Below, in pieces: positions 9,779 to 21,019 of a stretch of DNA of 64,000 bases (position 1 is the first letter of the stretch; each line of letters opens with the position of its first letter). The stretch spans positions 1,364,001-1,428,000 of the forward strand of contig NZ_CP016172.1 of NCBI RefSeq assembly GCF_001676725.1, read 5' to 3'. This DNA comes from Bordetella flabilis (GTDB taxonomy: Bacteria; Pseudomonadota; Gammaproteobacteria; Burkholderiales; Burkholderiaceae_B). The notes beneath the pieces are model-generated. The model did not search any database and was not told where the DNA came from. It saw nothing but the letters and a program-made list of their open reading frames with translations. A program made the position numbers and the translations under genes.

Positions 9779-10068
9779 TGGGCCGGCTCAGCCTGCTTCT
9801 GGCCGTGGTGCTGATGTCCTGCGCCATCTCCCTGGTCACCAGCCGTTATCAGGCTCGCCAACTCTTTATCGATTACGACCGGGCGCAGGCCCAGGCCCGC
9901 GACCTCGACAACGACTGGCGCCGCCTGCAGCTCGATCGCGCCGAGCTGGCGCGTAACGCTCGTGTCGACCGCGCTGCTCGGGAAGACCTCAAAATGATTC
10001 CCATCGTTCCCGACCGTACCCTGTACCTGAACCAGGCCGCCGTGCCGGCCGGCGGAGGCGCGCAATGA
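9778..10068 (+). CDS. ftsL: Cell division protein FtsL
   Basis: Small bitopic membrane protein of the divisome that forms a complex with FtsB and FtsQ and helps activate FtsWI. The 96-aa product has one N-terminal membrane segment (LSLLLAVVLMSCAISLV) and a heptad-like periplasmic stretch of about 50 residues suited to coiled-coil pairing. Sequence conservation of FtsL is low, so the assignment rests on topology, size and position between rsmH and ftsI. It overlaps ftsI by 4 nt. Confidence 0.9.
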   Translation: MGRLSLLLAVVLMSCAISLVTSRYQARQLFIDYDRAQAQARDLDNDWRRLQLDRAELARNARVDRAAREDLKMIPIVPDRTLYLNQAAVPAGGGAQ

Positions 10069-11795
10069 AGCGCCTGCCCTTCTTCAATAACCCGGTACTG
10101 CGCGGCCAACTGCCCGCGTGGCGCTCGCGCCTGGTGCTGATCCTGCTGTTCTGCGGTTTCGGCACGCTGGCGGCGCGCGCGCTGTTCCTGCAGGGCATCA
10201 GCACGGACTTCCTGCAGCAGCAGGGCGAGCGCCGCTACGAACGCACCCTGACGCTCGCCGCCACGCGCGGCAAGATCCTGGATCGCAACAATGTCGTGCT
10301 GGCGTCCAGCGTACCGGCCCGGGCGATCTGGGCCATTCCCGACGATGCGCGCGCCGCGTCGGCGCAGCAATTGGCGGTATTGGCCAAGCTGCTGGACATG
10401 CCGGTCACGGACTTGAACAAGCGGCTCTCGGATGAGGACAAGAATTTCGTCTACCTGAAGCGCCAGGTGCCGATGGAAGTCGCCGACAAGGTCAAGCAAC
10501 TCGCGGTTCCGGGTATCCACCAGCAACCGGAAACGCGGCGCTATTATCCCGAGGGCGAGGTCATGGCCCACGTGGTGGGCTTCACCAACGTGGAAGACCA
10601 GGGCCAGGAAGGCGTCGAGCTGGCGTTCAACAAGCAGTTGTCAGGCCGGCCGGGCTCGCGCCGGGTCATCAAGGACCGTCTCGGCCGCGTGATCGAGGAT
10701 GTGCAAGCCGTCACGGAGCCCGTCAACGGCAAGGACCTGCGCCTGTCCGTCGATACGCGCCTGCAGTACCTGGTGTTCAAGGCCCTCAGCGACGCAATCG
10801 CGCTGCATCACGCGCGCGGCGCCGCGGCGGTGATCCTGGACGCCCATACCGGCGAGGTCCTGAGCATGGCCAGTTTGCCCACCTATGATCCGGGCGATCG
10901 CAGCAAGCTGGATTCGGACGCGCTGCGCAACCAGGCAATCACCGATACCTTCGAGCCCGGCTCGATCATGAAGCCATTCACGGCCGCGCTGGCCCTGGAT
11001 CTGGGCCGCATCACCACTTCGACGATGTTCGAGACCGGCAATGGACGCTTCCACTACCAGGGAGCGACCATCAGCGATGTCAGCCGCAACGGCACCATCA
11101 ATGTGGCGGATGTACTGCGCCGCTCCAGCAACATTGGCATGACGATGATTTCGGAGCGGCTCGAGCCGCGCGAAATGTGGGATCGGTTTACTGAACTGGG
11201 CCTTGGCCAGGCGCCGCAACTGGGCTTTCCGGGCGCCGCCCCGGGCCGCCTGCGGCCCTGGGACCGCTGGCGCCTGATCGAGAAGGCGACCATGGCCTAT
11301 GGCTATGGCCTTTCCGTATCGCTGCTGCAAATGGCGCGTGCCTACACGGTGTTCGCGCGCAATGGCGACATGGTGTCGTTGACCCTCGCCAAGCGGGACA
11401 GCGAGCCCACCAGCGTCAAGGTCTACACCCCCAAGACGGCCGCGCTCATACGCAGCATGCTCGAAGCCGCGGCCGGCCCGGATGGCGCCAAGCTGGCGCA
11501 AGTGCAGGGTTATCGCGTGGCCGGCAAGAGCGGGACCGCGCGCAAGATCGTGGATGGCAAGTACAGTACCAGCCGCTACCGCAGCTCCTTCGTCGGCTTT
11601 GCGCCGGTTTCGGATCCGCGCATTGTCGTGGCGGTCACCATCGACGAACCCCAGGCCGGGGGCTATTACGGCGGCGCCGTTGCCGCGCCGGTGTTTTCCA
11701 CCATCGTTGGCGGCAGCCTGAGGCTGCTGAACGTGCAGCCGGATGCGCCCTTCGAGTCCACGGTCGTGGCTGGCCTGCAGGGGTCGTCGCGATGA
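10065..11795 (+). CDS. ftsI: Peptidoglycan D,D-transpeptidase FtsI (PBP3)
   Basis: Septal class B penicillin-binding protein that crosslinks peptidoglycan with FtsW as partner. It has a short cytoplasmic N-terminus, one membrane segment near residue 25-45, and a periplasmic transpeptidase domain. The three active-site motifs are present: SIMK with catalytic Ser300, SSN at 354-356 and KSGT at 488-491, close to the E. coli positions (307, 359, 494). Length 576 aa against 588 in E. coli. Start and stop both overlap neighbours by 4 nt. Confidence 0.96.
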   Translation: MKRLPFFNNPVLRGQLPAWRSRLVLILLFCGFGTLAARALFLQGISTDFLQQQGERRYERTLTLAATRGKILDRNNVVLASSVPARAIWAIPDDARAASAQQLAVLAKLLDMPVTDLNKRLSDEDKNFVYLKRQVPMEVADKVKQLAVPGIHQQPETRRYYPEGEVMAHVVGFTNVEDQGQEGVELAFNKQLSGRPGSRRVIKDRLGRVIEDVQAVTEPVNGKDLRLSVDTRLQYLVFKALSDAIALHHARGAAAVILDAHTGEVLSMASLPTYDPGDRSKLDSDALRNQAITDTFEPGSIMKPFTAALALDLGRITTSTMFETGNGRFHYQGATISDVSRNGTINVADVLRRSSNIGMTMISERLEPREMWDRFTELGLGQAPQLGFPGAAPGRLRPWDRWRLIEKATMAYGYGLSVSLLQMARAYTVFARNGDMVSLTLAKRDSEPTSVKVYTPKTAALIRSMLEAAAGPDGAKLAQVQGYRVAGKSGTARKIVDGKYSTSRYRSSFVGFAPVSDPRIVVAVTIDEPQAGGYYGGAVAAPVFSTIVGGSLRLLNVQPDAPFESTVVAGLQGSSR

Positions 11796-14632
11796 ACGTG
11801 GGCAGCGATCCGCGTGCAACCGTGCCGGCCGGCGTCGAGGACGCCGTGCAATGGCTGCGCCAGCGGGTAGCGCCCGGCGCGCATCTGCGCCTGGACTCGC
11901 GCGAGGTCCAGCCTGGCGATGTCTTCGTCGCCTGCCGCGGCCGCAGCAGCGATGGTCGCCTCTATATTGAGCAAGCCTTGCGTCAAGGCGCCGCGGCGGT
12001 ATTGGCCGAGGGGCCGCTCGGCATGGAAGCCGGGCAGTTGCCGGCCGGTGCGCCGGTGCGCGTCATCGACGGCTTGCGAGGGATGCTGGGCACGCTGGCG
12101 GACAACTGGTATGGCCGGCCTTCGGCGTCGCTGGCCGTCGTGGCGATCACCGGGACCAACGGCAAAACATCCACCGTGCATTGGCTGGCGCGGGCCTTGA
12201 CGCGCGGCGGCAAACCCTGCGGCGCCATCGGGACCCTGGGTGCCACGCTGCCCGACGGCGGCGTGCTGCCCGGCAGCTTGACTACTCCCGATGTGCTGGC
12301 CGTACACCGCCTGCTGGCCGCCATGCGAGACGCGGGCGCCCAGGTCGTCGCAATGGAAGCATCGTCGATCGGTATCGAACAGGGCCGCATGGACGGCGTC
12401 CGCATCGATATCGCTGGATTCACCAACCTGAGCCGGGACCACCTGGACTACCACGGCACCATGCCGGCCTACGAGGCCGCCAAGGCGCGCTTGTTCGCCT
12501 GGCCGGGGCTGAGCCGCGCGGTCATCAATGCCGACGACGACGCAGGGCAGCGCTTGCTCGCCGGGCTGCCGGCCGAGCTGGTGCTGGCCTACGGTTTCGG
12601 CGCGTCGGCGGACGTGCGGGCGCGCGACCTTGCCGTCACGGGGCAGGGGCAGATCTTCACGCTGGCGACGCGCCACGGTGAGGCTCAGATCCTCACGGGC
12701 CTGCTCGGTCAGCACAATGTCGCCAATCTTCTCCTGGTCGCGGGCGTGCTGCAAGCGCTCGGATGGCCCCTGGCGGATATTGCCCGCGAACTCTCCTCCG
12801 CGGTGCCGGTCGCCGGGCGCATGGAAGTCGTGACGCCGTTGCTGGAGCTGCCGGGCGCGGACCATGGACCGATGGTGGTGGTCGACTACTCGCACACGCC
12901 GGATGCGCTCGCCCGTGCGCTGGCGGCCCTGCGGCCTGTGGCCCAGGCGCGCGGGGGCAAGCTGGTTTGCCTGTTCGGCTGCGGCGGTGACCGCGATGCC
13001 GGCAAACGTCCGCTCATGGGCGCCATCGCGGCGCAGGCGGCCGATCAGGTGGTGCTCAGCAGCGACAATCCGCGCAGCGAGGAGCCCTCCGCCATCCTGG
13101 CGCAAATCCGCGCCGGCATTCCCGACGGGACCTCGCTCATCGTCCAGCCGGATCGTGCGCGCGCCATCATGGGAACGGTGTGGGCCGCGGCGCTGGAAGA
13201 TGTCATTCTCGTGGCGGGCAAGGGCCATGAAACCTATCAGGAGATCGCGGGCGTCAAGTATCCCTTCGACGACCGCGAGTGGGCGCGCCTGGCCCTGCTG
13301 CTGCCCGGCGTTTCGGCCGTGTCCACGGACACGCGCACCATCGGCGCGGGCCAGCTTTTCGTCGCGCTCGCGGGCGAACGTTACGATGGCCACGATTATC
13401 TCGACCAGGCGCGGGCGCAAGGGGCGGTCGCAGCGATCGTGGCGCATCGCGTGGACGGCGCGGCGCTGCCGCAATTGGTGCTGGGCGATACCCGCCTGGC
13501 ACTGGGTCGCATTGGCGCGGCATGGCGGGCGCGTTTCGCGATTCCGGTTATCGCGGTGACCGGCAGCAACGGCAAGACGACCACGAAGGAAATGATCTCC
13601 GCCATCCTGGCCGATTGGCTGGGAGCGGACCAACGCCTCGCGACCGCGGGCAATTTCAATAACGATATCGGCGTACCGCTGACGCTGCTGCGCCTGCGTG
13701 CGCATCACCAGGCCGCGGTGATCGAACTGGGCATGAACCATCCCGGCGAGATTGCGGCGTTGGCCGCCATGGCGGCGCCGACCATCGGCCTGGTCAACAA
13801 CGCTCAGCGCGAACACCAGGAGTTCATGCATACCGTCCAGGCCGTCGCGGAAGAAAACGGCGCGGTGCTCGCCGCGCTGCCTGCCGACGGGTATGCGGTC
13901 TATCCGGGCGACGACGTCCATACGGAAACGTGGGACCGGTTGAGCGCCACGCCGCATATCCTGCGCTTCGGATTGCAGGCGGGCCTGGACGTGTATGCCG
14001 ACCCGGTGCAGGCCGATGCCATGGGTACGCGCTGCCAGATGGTGACGCCGGCGGGCAGCGTCGCGCTCGCGCTGCCGGTGCCGGGCTTGCACAATGTACG
14101 CAATGCGCTGGCGGCGTCCGCTTGCGCCCTGGCGGCCGGCGCGCCGCTGGCGTCGATTTGCCGCGCGCTGACGGCGTTTAGCGCGGTAACAGGCCGCATG
14201 GTTAGACACGTTCTCAGTAACGGAACATTGCTGCTCGATGACACCTACAATGCGAATCCGGACTCCGTCAGGGCGGCCATCGATGTGCTCGCCCAGCTGC
14301 CCGCGCCGCGCGCGCTGGTATTGGGGGATATGGGGGAAGTGGGCGCCAACGGCCCGGCGATGCACCGCGAGGTCGGCGAGTTCGCCCGCCAGCGCAACAT
14401 CGATCTTCTCCTGACCCTGGGGACGGCCGCCCGCGATGCCGCGGCGGCCTTCGGCGTGACGGCACGGGCCTGCGAGGACGTGGAAGAAATCGTGACGGCG
14501 CTGCGCGATGCGAGTGCGCGCGCCGTATTGGTGAAGGGATCGCGCTTTATGCGCATGGAGCGGGTAGTGAAGTTGTTGTTGAGTGGTGATGGACATGCAT
14601 CCCTGGGCCAGGGAGAACAGCATGCTGCTTGA
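11792..14632 (+). CDS. murE-murF: Bifunctional MurE-MurF ligase fusion
   Basis: One uninterrupted 946-aa protein carries both cytoplasmic Mur ligases that add residue 3 (MurE, normally meso-diaminopimelate) and D-Ala-D-Ala (MurF) to the UDP-MurNAc peptide. The MurE half has TGTNGKT at 120-126 and the DNPR motif at 425-428, which marks diaminopimelate specificity. The MurF half has STDTR near 508, TGSNGKTTT from 590 and [10 protein letters not shown] near 815. The total equals the sum of the separate E. coli enzymes (495 + 452), so neither half is eroded; the junction is near residue 490 and no internal stop or start is needed. Fusion of these genes is known in Bordetella. Confidence 0.95.
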   Translation: MNVGSDPRATVPAGVEDAVQWLRQRVAPGAHLRLDSREVQPGDVFVACRGRSSDGRLYIEQALRQGAAAVLAEGPLGMEAGQLPAGAPVRVIDGLRGMLGTLADNWYGRPSASLAVVAITGTNGKTSTVHWLARALTRGGKPCGAIGTLGATLPDGGVLPGSLTTPDVLAVHRLLAAMRDAGAQVVAMEASSIGIEQGRMDGVRIDIAGFTNLSRDHLDYHGTMPAYEAAKARLFAWPGLSRAVINADDDAGQRLLAGLPAELVLAYGFGASADVRARDLAVTGQGQIFTLATRHGEAQILTGLLGQHNVANLLLVAGVLQALGWPLADIARELSSAVPVAGRMEVVTPLLELPGADHGPMVVVDYSHTPDALARALAALRPVAQARGGKLVCLFGCGGDRDAGKRPLMGAIAAQAADQVVLSSDNPRSEEPSAILAQIRAGIPDGTSLIVQPDRARAIMGTVWAAALEDVILVAGKGHETYQEIAGVKYPFDDREWARLALLLPGVSAVSTDTRTIGAGQLFVALAGERYDGHDYLDQARAQGAVAAIVAHRVDGAALPQLVLGDTRLALGRIGAAWRARFAIPVIAVTGSNGKTTTKEMISAILADWLGADQRLATAGNFNNDIGVPLTLLRLRAHHQAAVIELGMNHPGEIAALAAMAAPTIGLVNNAQREHQEFMHTVQAVAEENGAVLAALPADGYAVYPGDDVHTETWDRLSATPHILRFGLQAGLDVYADPVQADAMGTRCQMVTPAGSVALALPVPGLHNVRNALAASACALAAGAPLASICRALTAFSAVTGRMVRHVLSNGTLLLDDTYNANPDSVRAAIDVLAQLPAPRALVLGDMGEVGANGPAMHREVGEFARQRNIDLLLTLGTAARDAAAAFGVTARACEDVEEIVTALRDASARAVLVKGSRFMRMERVVKLLLSGDGHASLGQGEQHAA

Positions 14633-15791
14633 GATCGCCCGCTGGCTTTCCGACGATATCCGGACCTTCGGGGTCTTCGAGTACATCACCTTGCGGGCGG
14701 TGCTGGCGTGCGCGACGGCGCTGCTCATCGGCCTGTTCGCGGGCCCTCGCGTGATCCGCAAACTCACGGAAATGAAAATCGGCCAGGCCGTGCGCGCATA
14801 CGGTCCGCAGACGCACCTGGTCAAGACCGGCACCCCGACCATGGGCGGTGCGCTCATCCTTATCGGTATCGGCATCAGCACCTTGCTGTGGGCGGACTGG
14901 AGCAACCGCTTCGTCTGGGTGGTGCTGCTCGTCACTTTCGGCTTCGGCCTGATCGGCTGGATGGACGACTACCGCAAGGTGGTGCATCGCAATCCGGAAG
15001 GGATGCCGGCGCGGCAGAAATTCTTCTGGCAGGCGCTCATCGGCCTGGTGGCGGCGGTGTACCTGGCTTTCGCCGTATCGGCGCCGGCGAATACGGAGTT
15101 GTGGCCGCTGTTCCGCGGCTGGGTAATGAGCGGCTTTTCCATGCCTTTGCCCACGCGCGCCGACCTGATCGTGCCGTTCTTCAAGACCGTCAGCTATCCG
15201 CTGGGCGTCGTGGGCTTCGTGGCGCTGACGTGGTTTGTCATCGTCGGTACCAGCAATGCAGTCAACCTGACCGACGGACTCGATGGCCTGGCCATCATGC
15301 CGACGGTGATGGTCGGGGGCGCGCTGGGCATCTTCGCCTATGTGATCGGCCGCGCGGACTATTCCAAGTACCTGCTTTTTCCTTATGTTCCCGGCGCCTC
15401 GGAGTTGATGGTGCTGTGCGCCGCGCTGGCCGGCGCGGGGCTGGCCTTCCTCTGGTTCAACGCGTATCCCGCCCAGGTGTTCATGGGCGATGTCGGTGCG
15501 CTGGCCCTGGGTGGCGCGCTGGGCACGATCGCGGTGATCGCACGCCAGGAAATCGTGTTGTTCATCATGGGCGGCGTGTTCGTGGTCGAAACGCTTTCCG
15601 TGATGGTGCAGGTCACCTGGTTCAAGTACACCAAGCGCAAGTATGGCGAGGGCCGGCGCATCTTCCGCATGGCGCCGTTGCATCATCACTTCGAGGTGGG
15701 CGGCTGGAAGGAAACGCAAGTGGTTGTGCGGTTCTGGATCATCAGCATGATGCTGGTTTTGATTGGCCTTTCGACGTTGAAATTGCGATGA
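14622..15791 (+). CDS. mraY: Phospho-MurNAc-pentapeptide transferase MraY
   Basis: Integral membrane enzyme that transfers phospho-MurNAc-pentapeptide to undecaprenyl phosphate, giving lipid I. About ten hydrophobic segments run along 389 aa. Conserved loops are visible: GTPTMGG, the aspartate pair in [19 protein letters not shown], and the HHHFE stretch near the end. Start chosen at ATG 14622 (MLLEIARWL) because AGGGAGAAC precedes it; this overlaps the murE-murF end by 11 nt. An upstream in-frame start at 14583 would add 13 residues with no family match. Confidence 0.95.
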   Translation: MLLEIARWLSDDIRTFGVFEYITLRAVLACATALLIGLFAGPRVIRKLTEMKIGQAVRAYGPQTHLVKTGTPTMGGALILIGIGISTLLWADWSNRFVWVVLLVTFGFGLIGWMDDYRKVVHRNPEGMPARQKFFWQALIGLVAAVYLAFAVSAPANTELWPLFRGWVMSGFSMPLPTRADLIVPFFKTVSYPLGVVGFVALTWFVIVGTSNAVNLTDGLDGLAIMPTVMVGGALGIFAYVIGRADYSKYLLFPYVPGASELMVLCAALAGAGLAFLWFNAYPAQVFMGDVGALALGGALGTIAVIARQEIVLFIMGGVFVVETLSVMVQVTWFKYTKRKYGEGRRIFRMAPLHHHFEVGGWKETQVVVRFWIISMMLVLIGLSTLKLR

Positions 15792-17332
15792 ATGCAACGC
15801 AATATTCCGCTTCCGACGCCCGCCCAGTCCTCATTCTCGGACTGGGTGAAACGGGTATCGCCGCCGCGCGGTGGTGCGCCCGCAGCGGTGCGCGCCTGCG
15901 GATCGCCGATACGCGCGAGCAGCCCGCCGGCCTGGACGGCCTGCGTGCCGCGTTCGAAGGCATGGCGGCGCAGGAACTGCCGGAATACCGCCTCGGCTGC
16001 TCAACATTCGACAGCGCCTTGCTCGACGATGTGGCTCAGGTCGTCATCAGCCCCGGACTTGCGCCGAACGAAAGTCCCGCGCGCGAATTGCTGGCCGAGG
16101 CCGGGGCGCGCGGTATCGAGGTAATCGGCGAAATCGAACTGTTCGCGCGCGCGCTCGCCACCCTGGCGGAAAGCCGCGATTACCGGCCCCGCCTGGTGGC
16201 CGTGACCGGCACCAATGGCAAGACGACGGTGACTGCGCTGACCCGGCAGCTTATCGCCGCCAGCGGGTTGACCGTGCGTGCGGCCGGCAACATCGGCCCG
16301 GCCGCCTTGACCGCGCTGATGGACGCGCTGGACGCCAACGCCTTGCCGCAGGCGTGGGTGCTGGAACTGTCGAGCTTCCAGTTGCAGGCGACGCATACGC
16401 TCGCGCCCGACGCCGCGGTGGTGCTGAATGTCACCCAGGATCACCTGGACTGGCATGGCGACATGCAAGCCTACGCGGACGCGAAAGCCCGTCTGCTGCG
16501 CATGGCCCGAGTCGCCATCGTCAACCGCGATGATCCGCTGACGGCTGCCATGGTCGAACGGCTCGACGATATGCGGGTACGCAGCTTCGGCCGCGATCTT
16601 CCCACTCTGGTTGGCGATATGGGACTGGAGCTTGGCCAAGGCGTCGCGTGGCTGTCCGCCTGCGAGGCCACTGATTTCGATATTCCCGCGCCCGTTCCGT
16701 CGCGGCGCAAGAAAGACGCGCCGCCGCCGCAGCGGCCGGGCGGACGCCTGTCACGGCTGATGCCCGCCGACGCCCTGCGCATCCGCGGTATGCACAATGC
16801 GACGAACACGCTGGCCGCCTTTGCCCTGTGCCGCTGCCTGGACCTCGGCTGGGCCCCCATGCTGCGCGCCGCGCGCGAGTACGCCGGCGAACCCAATCGC
16901 GTGGAGTTCGTGCGCCGCATCGGCGATGTGGACTTCATCAACGATAGCAAGGGCACCAATGTCGGCGCGACGGTCGCCGCCCTCGAAGGCCTGGGGCAAC
17001 CGGTGGTACTGATTGCCGGCGGGCTGGGCAAGGGCCAGGATTTCTCGCCGCTGATCGCGCCGGTCGGCCAGCATGCCCGCGCGGTGGTCCTGATCGGGCG
17101 GGACGGCGACGAGATCGGCCGGGTCCTGGAATCCACCGGTGTGCCCTGCGTGGCGGCCGCCGACATGCGCGCCGCCGTGCGCGAGGCGATGGGGCTGGCC
17201 CAGCCCGGCGACGCCGTGTTGTTGTCGCCCGCCTGCGCCAGCATGGATATGTTCCGCAACTATGTGCACCGCGGCCAGGTCTTTGCGCAGGAAGCGCAGG
17301 AATTGGCGCTGGACCGAGGAGAGGTCGCATGA
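15788..17332 (+). CDS. murD: UDP-N-acetylmuramoyl-L-alanine:D-glutamate ligase MurD
   Basis: Cytoplasmic ATP-dependent ligase adding D-glutamate to UDP-MurNAc-L-Ala. The nucleotide-binding core is [12 protein letters not shown] near residue 137, and [10 protein letters not shown] is the C-terminal landmark. At 514 aa it is clearly longer than the E. coli enzyme (438). Part of the extra length is a basic, proline-rich insertion ([17 protein letters not shown]) near residue 305-320, in the central domain just before the conserved GMHNATN. The start at 15788 overlaps the mraY stop by 4 nt; a much longer upstream frame covers mraY and is not coding. Confidence 0.94.
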   Translation: MNATQYSASDARPVLILGLGETGIAAARWCARSGARLRIADTREQPAGLDGLRAAFEGMAAQELPEYRLGCSTFDSALLDDVAQVVISPGLAPNESPARELLAEAGARGIEVIGEIELFARALATLAESRDYRPRLVAVTGTNGKTTVTALTRQLIAASGLTVRAAGNIGPAALTALMDALDANALPQAWVLELSSFQLQATHTLAPDAAVVLNVTQDHLDWHGDMQAYADAKARLLRMARVAIVNRDDPLTAAMVERLDDMRVRSFGRDLPTLVGDMGLELGQGVAWLSACEATDFDIPAPVPSRRKKDAPPPQRPGGRLSRLMPADALRIRGMHNATNTLAAFALCRCLDLGWAPMLRAAREYAGEPNRVEFVRRIGDVDFINDSKGTNVGATVAALEGLGQPVVLIAGGLGKGQDFSPLIAPVGQHARAVVLIGRDGDEIGRVLESTGVPCVAAADMRAAVREAMGLAQPGDAVLLSPACASMDMFRNYVHRGQVFAQEAQELALDRGEVA

Positions 17333-18522
17333 GCCTGTTCGCCGATCTCACGGGTAGCGTGAACGCCGTGCGGCCCGGCCGCACCCGCATGCGCAATTTC
17401 GACATGCCGCTGGTGATCGCCGCGGGCACCTTGCTGGCGCTCGGGCTGCTCATGGTGTACTCGGCGTCCATCGCACTGGCCGACGGTCCGCGCTATGCAG
17501 CGTACGGCCAATACTATTTTGTCATCCGGCACGCTGCCTTCGTTTTCATCGGGCTGGTGGCGGCCGCCTGCACGGTGACCATTCCCATCCGCGTCTGGCA
17601 ACGCCTGGCGGTGCCGCTGTTCATGGTGTCGCTGGTGCTGCTGGCCGCGGTCCTGGTGCCCGGCATCGGCCGCGAGGTCAACGGGGCGCACCGGTGGATA
17701 CCCCTTGGTCCGATCAATTTCCAGCCTTCCGAGCTGATGAAGGTGGCCGCCTTGCTCTATGCCGCCGACTACACGGTGCGCAAGCAGGAGCATATGCAGA
17801 ACTTCGGCCGGGGCTTCCTGCCCATGGCCTGCGCCCTGGGCGGAGTCGGGCTGTTCCTGCTCCTGGAGCCCGACCTCGGCGCCTTCATGGTGATCGTCGC
17901 GATCGCCATCGGCATCCTGTTCCTGGGCGGCATCAACGGCAAGTATTTCAGCAGCCTGCTGGGCGTGCTGGTCGGCACCTTCCTGCTTCTGATCTGGGCT
18001 TCGCCGTGGCGCCGCGCGCGGCTGTTCGCCTACCTGGACCCGTGGAACCAGGACAACGCGTATGGCAGCGCGTACCAGCTGTCGCATTCGTTGATCGCAC
18101 TGGGGCGGGGCGAATGGTTCGGCGTCGGCCTGGGCGCCAGTATCGAGAAGCTGCACTACCTGCCCGAGGCGCACACCGATTTCCTGATGGCCGTCGTCGG
18201 CGAGGAACTGGGGTTCGTCGGCGTGATGCTGGTCATCGGTTTGTTCTCGATCATCGTGCTGCGGGGCTTCGAAATCGGGCGCCAGGCCATCGCCATGGAG
18301 CGCACCTTCGCCGGCATGCTGGCGCAGGGCGTGGCCATCTGGTTCGGCGTGCAGGCCTTCATCAACATGGGTGTCTGCCTGGGCCTGCTGCCCACCAAGG
18401 GGCTTACGCTGCCGCTGATGAGCTATGGCGGATCCGGCGTGCTGATGAACCTGATCGCCCTGGCCATGCTGATACGCGTGGATCTGGAAAACCGCACCAT
18501 GATGCGCGGAGGCCGCGCATGA
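17329..18522 (+). CDS. ftsW: Septal peptidoglycan glycosyltransferase FtsW
   Basis: SEDS-family membrane glycosyltransferase that polymerises lipid II at the septum with FtsI. The 397-aa product has about ten membrane segments starting near residue 25 and SEDS landmarks such as [27 protein letters not shown] and MSYGGSGV. The catalytic aspartate expected after the DLGAF loop is in the retained region. It overlaps murD and murG by 4 nt each. Confidence 0.95.
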   Translation: MSLFADLTGSVNAVRPGRTRMRNFDMPLVIAAGTLLALGLLMVYSASIALADGPRYAAYGQYYFVIRHAAFVFIGLVAAACTVTIPIRVWQRLAVPLFMVSLVLLAAVLVPGIGREVNGAHRWIPLGPINFQPSELMKVAALLYAADYTVRKQEHMQNFGRGFLPMACALGGVGLFLLLEPDLGAFMVIVAIAIGILFLGGINGKYFSSLLGVLVGTFLLLIWASPWRRARLFAYLDPWNQDNAYGSAYQLSHSLIALGRGEWFGVGLGASIEKLHYLPEAHTDFLMAVVGEELGFVGVMLVIGLFSIIVLRGFEIGRQAIAMERTFAGMLAQGVAIWFGVQAFINMGVCLGLLPTKGLTLPLMSYGGSGVLMNLIALAMLIRVDLENRTMMRGGRA

Positions 18523-19616
18523 GCGAGCGTACCGCCTTGATCATGGCCGGTGGCACGGGCGGGCATATCATGCCCGGCCTGGCCGTGGCCGACGTGCTGC
18601 GCGAGCGCGGATGGCGGGTGCTGTGGCTGGGCAATCCGGACAAGATGGAAGGACGCCTGGTGCCGCCGCGCGGCATCGAGATGGCGGCCTTGCGCTTCCA
18701 GGGCGTGCGCGGACGCGGCGCGGTCGCGCTGCTGCAATTGCCGGCGCGCCTGGGGTCGGCCTTGCGGCAGGCCTGGGGCCATCTGTCCGCCTTCCGCCCC
18801 GACGTGGTGCTGGGCATGGGCGGCTATGTCGCATTCCCGGGCGGTGTGGCGGCGGCCTTGCGGGGTATCCCCCTGGTATTGCACGAGCAGAACGCCGTGG
18901 CGGGAACCGCCAATCGCACCCTGGCCCGGATCGCGCGCCGGGTGTTGACCGGTTTCCCCGGGGTACTGCCGCGCGGCGAGATGATCGGCAATCCGGTGCG
19001 GAGCGAATTCGCCGCGGTTGCCGCACCCGCCCAGCGCTTCTCCGGCCGTACCGGCCCGCTGCATGTATTGGTCGTGGGCGGCAGCCTCGGCGCCCAGGCC
19101 TTGAATACCCTCATGCCGCAGGCGCTGGCGCGCCTGCCGGAATCATCCCGCCCGCAGGTGCTGCACCAGGCTGGCGAACAGCACATCGAAGCGCTGCGGG
19201 ACGGCTATGCCGCCGCGGGCGTGCGTGCCGACTGCCGGGCATTCATCGCCGACATGGCCGGCGCGCTGGCGGCGGCCGACCTGGTGATCTGCCGCGCCGG
19301 CGCCATGACCGTCGCCGAGGTCGCCGCCGTCGGCGCGGCTGCCTTGTTCGTGCCATTTCCGCATGCCATCGACGACCACCAGACCGCGAACGCCCGTTAT
19401 CTGACCGCAGGCGATGCCGGCTGGCTGCGCCAGCAGGCCGACCTTACGCCGCAGTGGCTGGCCGACTGGCTGGCGCAACGCGGTCGCGACGAATTGCTGG
19501 CCGTGGCCGAACGTGCGCGATCCCACGCCATGCCCGACGCCGCTGAACATATCGCCGACGCCTGCGAGGCCGCTGCGGTCCGGCGGGCCGGACGCGGGAC
19601 GAAACACGCATCATGA
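18519..19616 (+). CDS. murG: UDP-GlcNAc:undecaprenyl-PP-MurNAc-pentapeptide transferase MurG
   Basis: Peripheral membrane GT28 glycosyltransferase that converts lipid I to lipid II. Family motifs are [13 protein letters not shown] at the N-terminus, [32 protein letters not shown] and the sugar-nucleotide region [12 protein letters not shown]. Length 365 aa against 355 in E. coli. Start at ATG 18519 overlaps the ftsW stop by 4 nt; an upstream in-frame extension through ftsW is not homologous. Confidence 0.95.
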   Translation: MSERTALIMAGGTGGHIMPGLAVADVLRERGWRVLWLGNPDKMEGRLVPPRGIEMAALRFQGVRGRGAVALLQLPARLGSALRQAWGHLSAFRPDVVLGMGGYVAFPGGVAAALRGIPLVLHEQNAVAGTANRTLARIARRVLTGFPGVLPRGEMIGNPVRSEFAAVAAPAQRFSGRTGPLHVLVVGGSLGAQALNTLMPQALARLPESSRPQVLHQAGEQHIEALRDGYAAAGVRADCRAFIADMAGALAAADLVICRAGAMTVAEVAAVGAAALFVPFPHAIDDHQTANARYLTAGDAGWLRQQADLTPQWLADWLAQRGRDELLAVAERARSHAMPDAAEHIADACEAAAVRRAGRGTKHAS

Positions 19617-21019
19617 AACATCGCATCCAACACATCCACTTCGTCGGCATCGGCGGCTCGGGCATGAGCGGCATCGCCGAAGTACTGCTGAACCTGGGGT
19701 ATCGCGTCAGCGGGTCCGACTTGAGCGATTCGGCGGTGACACGCCGCCTGTCGGGCCTGGGCGTGTCCGTCGTGATCGGCCATGCGGCGGGCAATATCGC
19801 CGGCGCGGATGCCATCGTCACCTCCACGGCCGTGGCGGGGGACAATCCCGAGGTCATCGCCGCGCGGGCGACGCGTATTCCCGTCGTGCCGCGCGCCATC
19901 ATGCTGGCTGAACTGATGCGGCTCAAGCGCGGCATCGCCATCGCAGGCACGCATGGCAAGACCACCACCACCAGCCTGGTCGCCAGTGTGCTGGCCGCCG
20001 GCGGACTGGATCCGACCTTCGTCATCGGCGGGCGCCTGAACTCGGTCGGCGCCAACGCCAGGCTGGGGCAGGGTGAGTACATCGTGGTCGAGGCCGACGA
20101 GTCGGACGCCTCGTTCCTGAACCTGCTTCCGGTGATGGCGATCGTCACGAATATCGACGCGGACCATATGGATACCTATGGCCACGACGTCACCCGCCTG
20201 AAGAGCGCCTTCATCGAGTTCACCCAGAAGCTGCCTTTCTATGGCAGCGCCGTCCTTTGCGCGGACGACGCCAATGTCCGCGAAATCATGCCGTTCGTGT
20301 CGCGGCCCATCACGACCTACGGCCTGAGCGCCGAGGCGCAGGTGGCGGGTCGCAACGTGCGTGCGGACGGCACGCGCATGTGCTTCGATGTGGTGCGCCG
20401 TGACCGGGACATCGAACTGCCTGCCTTGTCCGTCACCTTGAACCTGCCCGGCTTGCACAACGTGCGCAATGCGCTCGCCGCCATCGCGGTGGCTTCGGAG
20501 CTGGGTGTACCGGACGAGCAGATCTGCAGCGCCCTGGCGTCCTTCCACGGCGTGAACCGCCGCTTCACGCATGCCGGCGACTTCGCGGTGCCGGACGCGC
20601 ATGGCGGCGGGCGCTTCACGGTGATCGACGACTACGGTCACCATCCGGTCGAAATGGCCGCCACGCTAGCCGCGGCGCGCGGTGCCTGGCCCGAGCGCCG
20701 CATCGTGCTGGCTTTCCAGCCGCACCGCTACACGCGCACCCGCGACTGCTTCGAGGATTTCGTGCGTGTGCTGGGCTCGGCGGACGCCGTGTTGCTGACC
20801 GAAGTCTATGCCGCCGGCGAAGCCCCCTTGGTGGCTGCCGACGGGCGGGCGCTGTCGCGCGCCTTGCGCGTTGCGGGAAAGGTCGAACCTGTGTTCGTCG
20901 ACGATGTCGCGGAACTGCCGCAGGCCGTCCTGGACTTCGTCCGTGCCGGCGATGTGGTGATCGTGATGGGGGCCGGTTCGATCAGCAAGGTCCCGGCACA
21001 GATAGGAGAACTGGCATGA
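19613..21019 (+). CDS. murC: UDP-N-acetylmuramate:L-alanine ligase MurC
   Basis: Cytoplasmic ligase for the first amino acid of the muropeptide. The 468-aa product has the N-terminal Rossmann motif [14 protein letters not shown], the ATP-binding [11 protein letters not shown] stretch near residue 112, the domain-2 ESDASF and the C-terminal [11 protein letters not shown]. Both ends overlap neighbouring genes by 4 nt. Confidence 0.96.
   Translation: MKHRIQHIHFVGIGGSGMSGIAEVLLNLGYRVSGSDLSDSAVTRRLSGLGVSVVIGHAAGNIAGADAIVTSTAVAGDNPEVIAARATRIPVVPRAIMLAELMRLKRGIAIAGTHGKTTTTSLVASVLAAGGLDPTFVIGGRLNSVGANARLGQGEYIVVEADESDASFLNLLPVMAIVTNIDADHMDTYGHDVTRLKSAFIEFTQKLPFYGSAVLCADDANVREIMPFVSRPITTYGLSAEAQVAGRNVRADGTRMCFDVVRRDRDIELPALSVTLNLPGLHNVRNALAAIAVASELGVPDEQICSALASFHGVNRRFTHAGDFAVPDAHGGGRFTVIDDYGHHPVEMAATLAAARGAWPERRIVLAFQPHRYTRTRDCFEDFVRVLGSADAVLLTEVYAAGEAPLVAADGRALSRALRVAGKVEPVFVDDVAELPQAVLDFVRAGDVVIVMGAGSISKVPAQIGELA

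Noticed and set aside
11666..14935. Long minus-strand frame of over 1000 codons opposite the murE-murF gene
   Set aside because: Third-position GC bias makes long antisense frames common here. It has low-complexity His/Arg/Gln-rich content, no ribosome site and no family motifs, while the plus strand has full ligase motifs.
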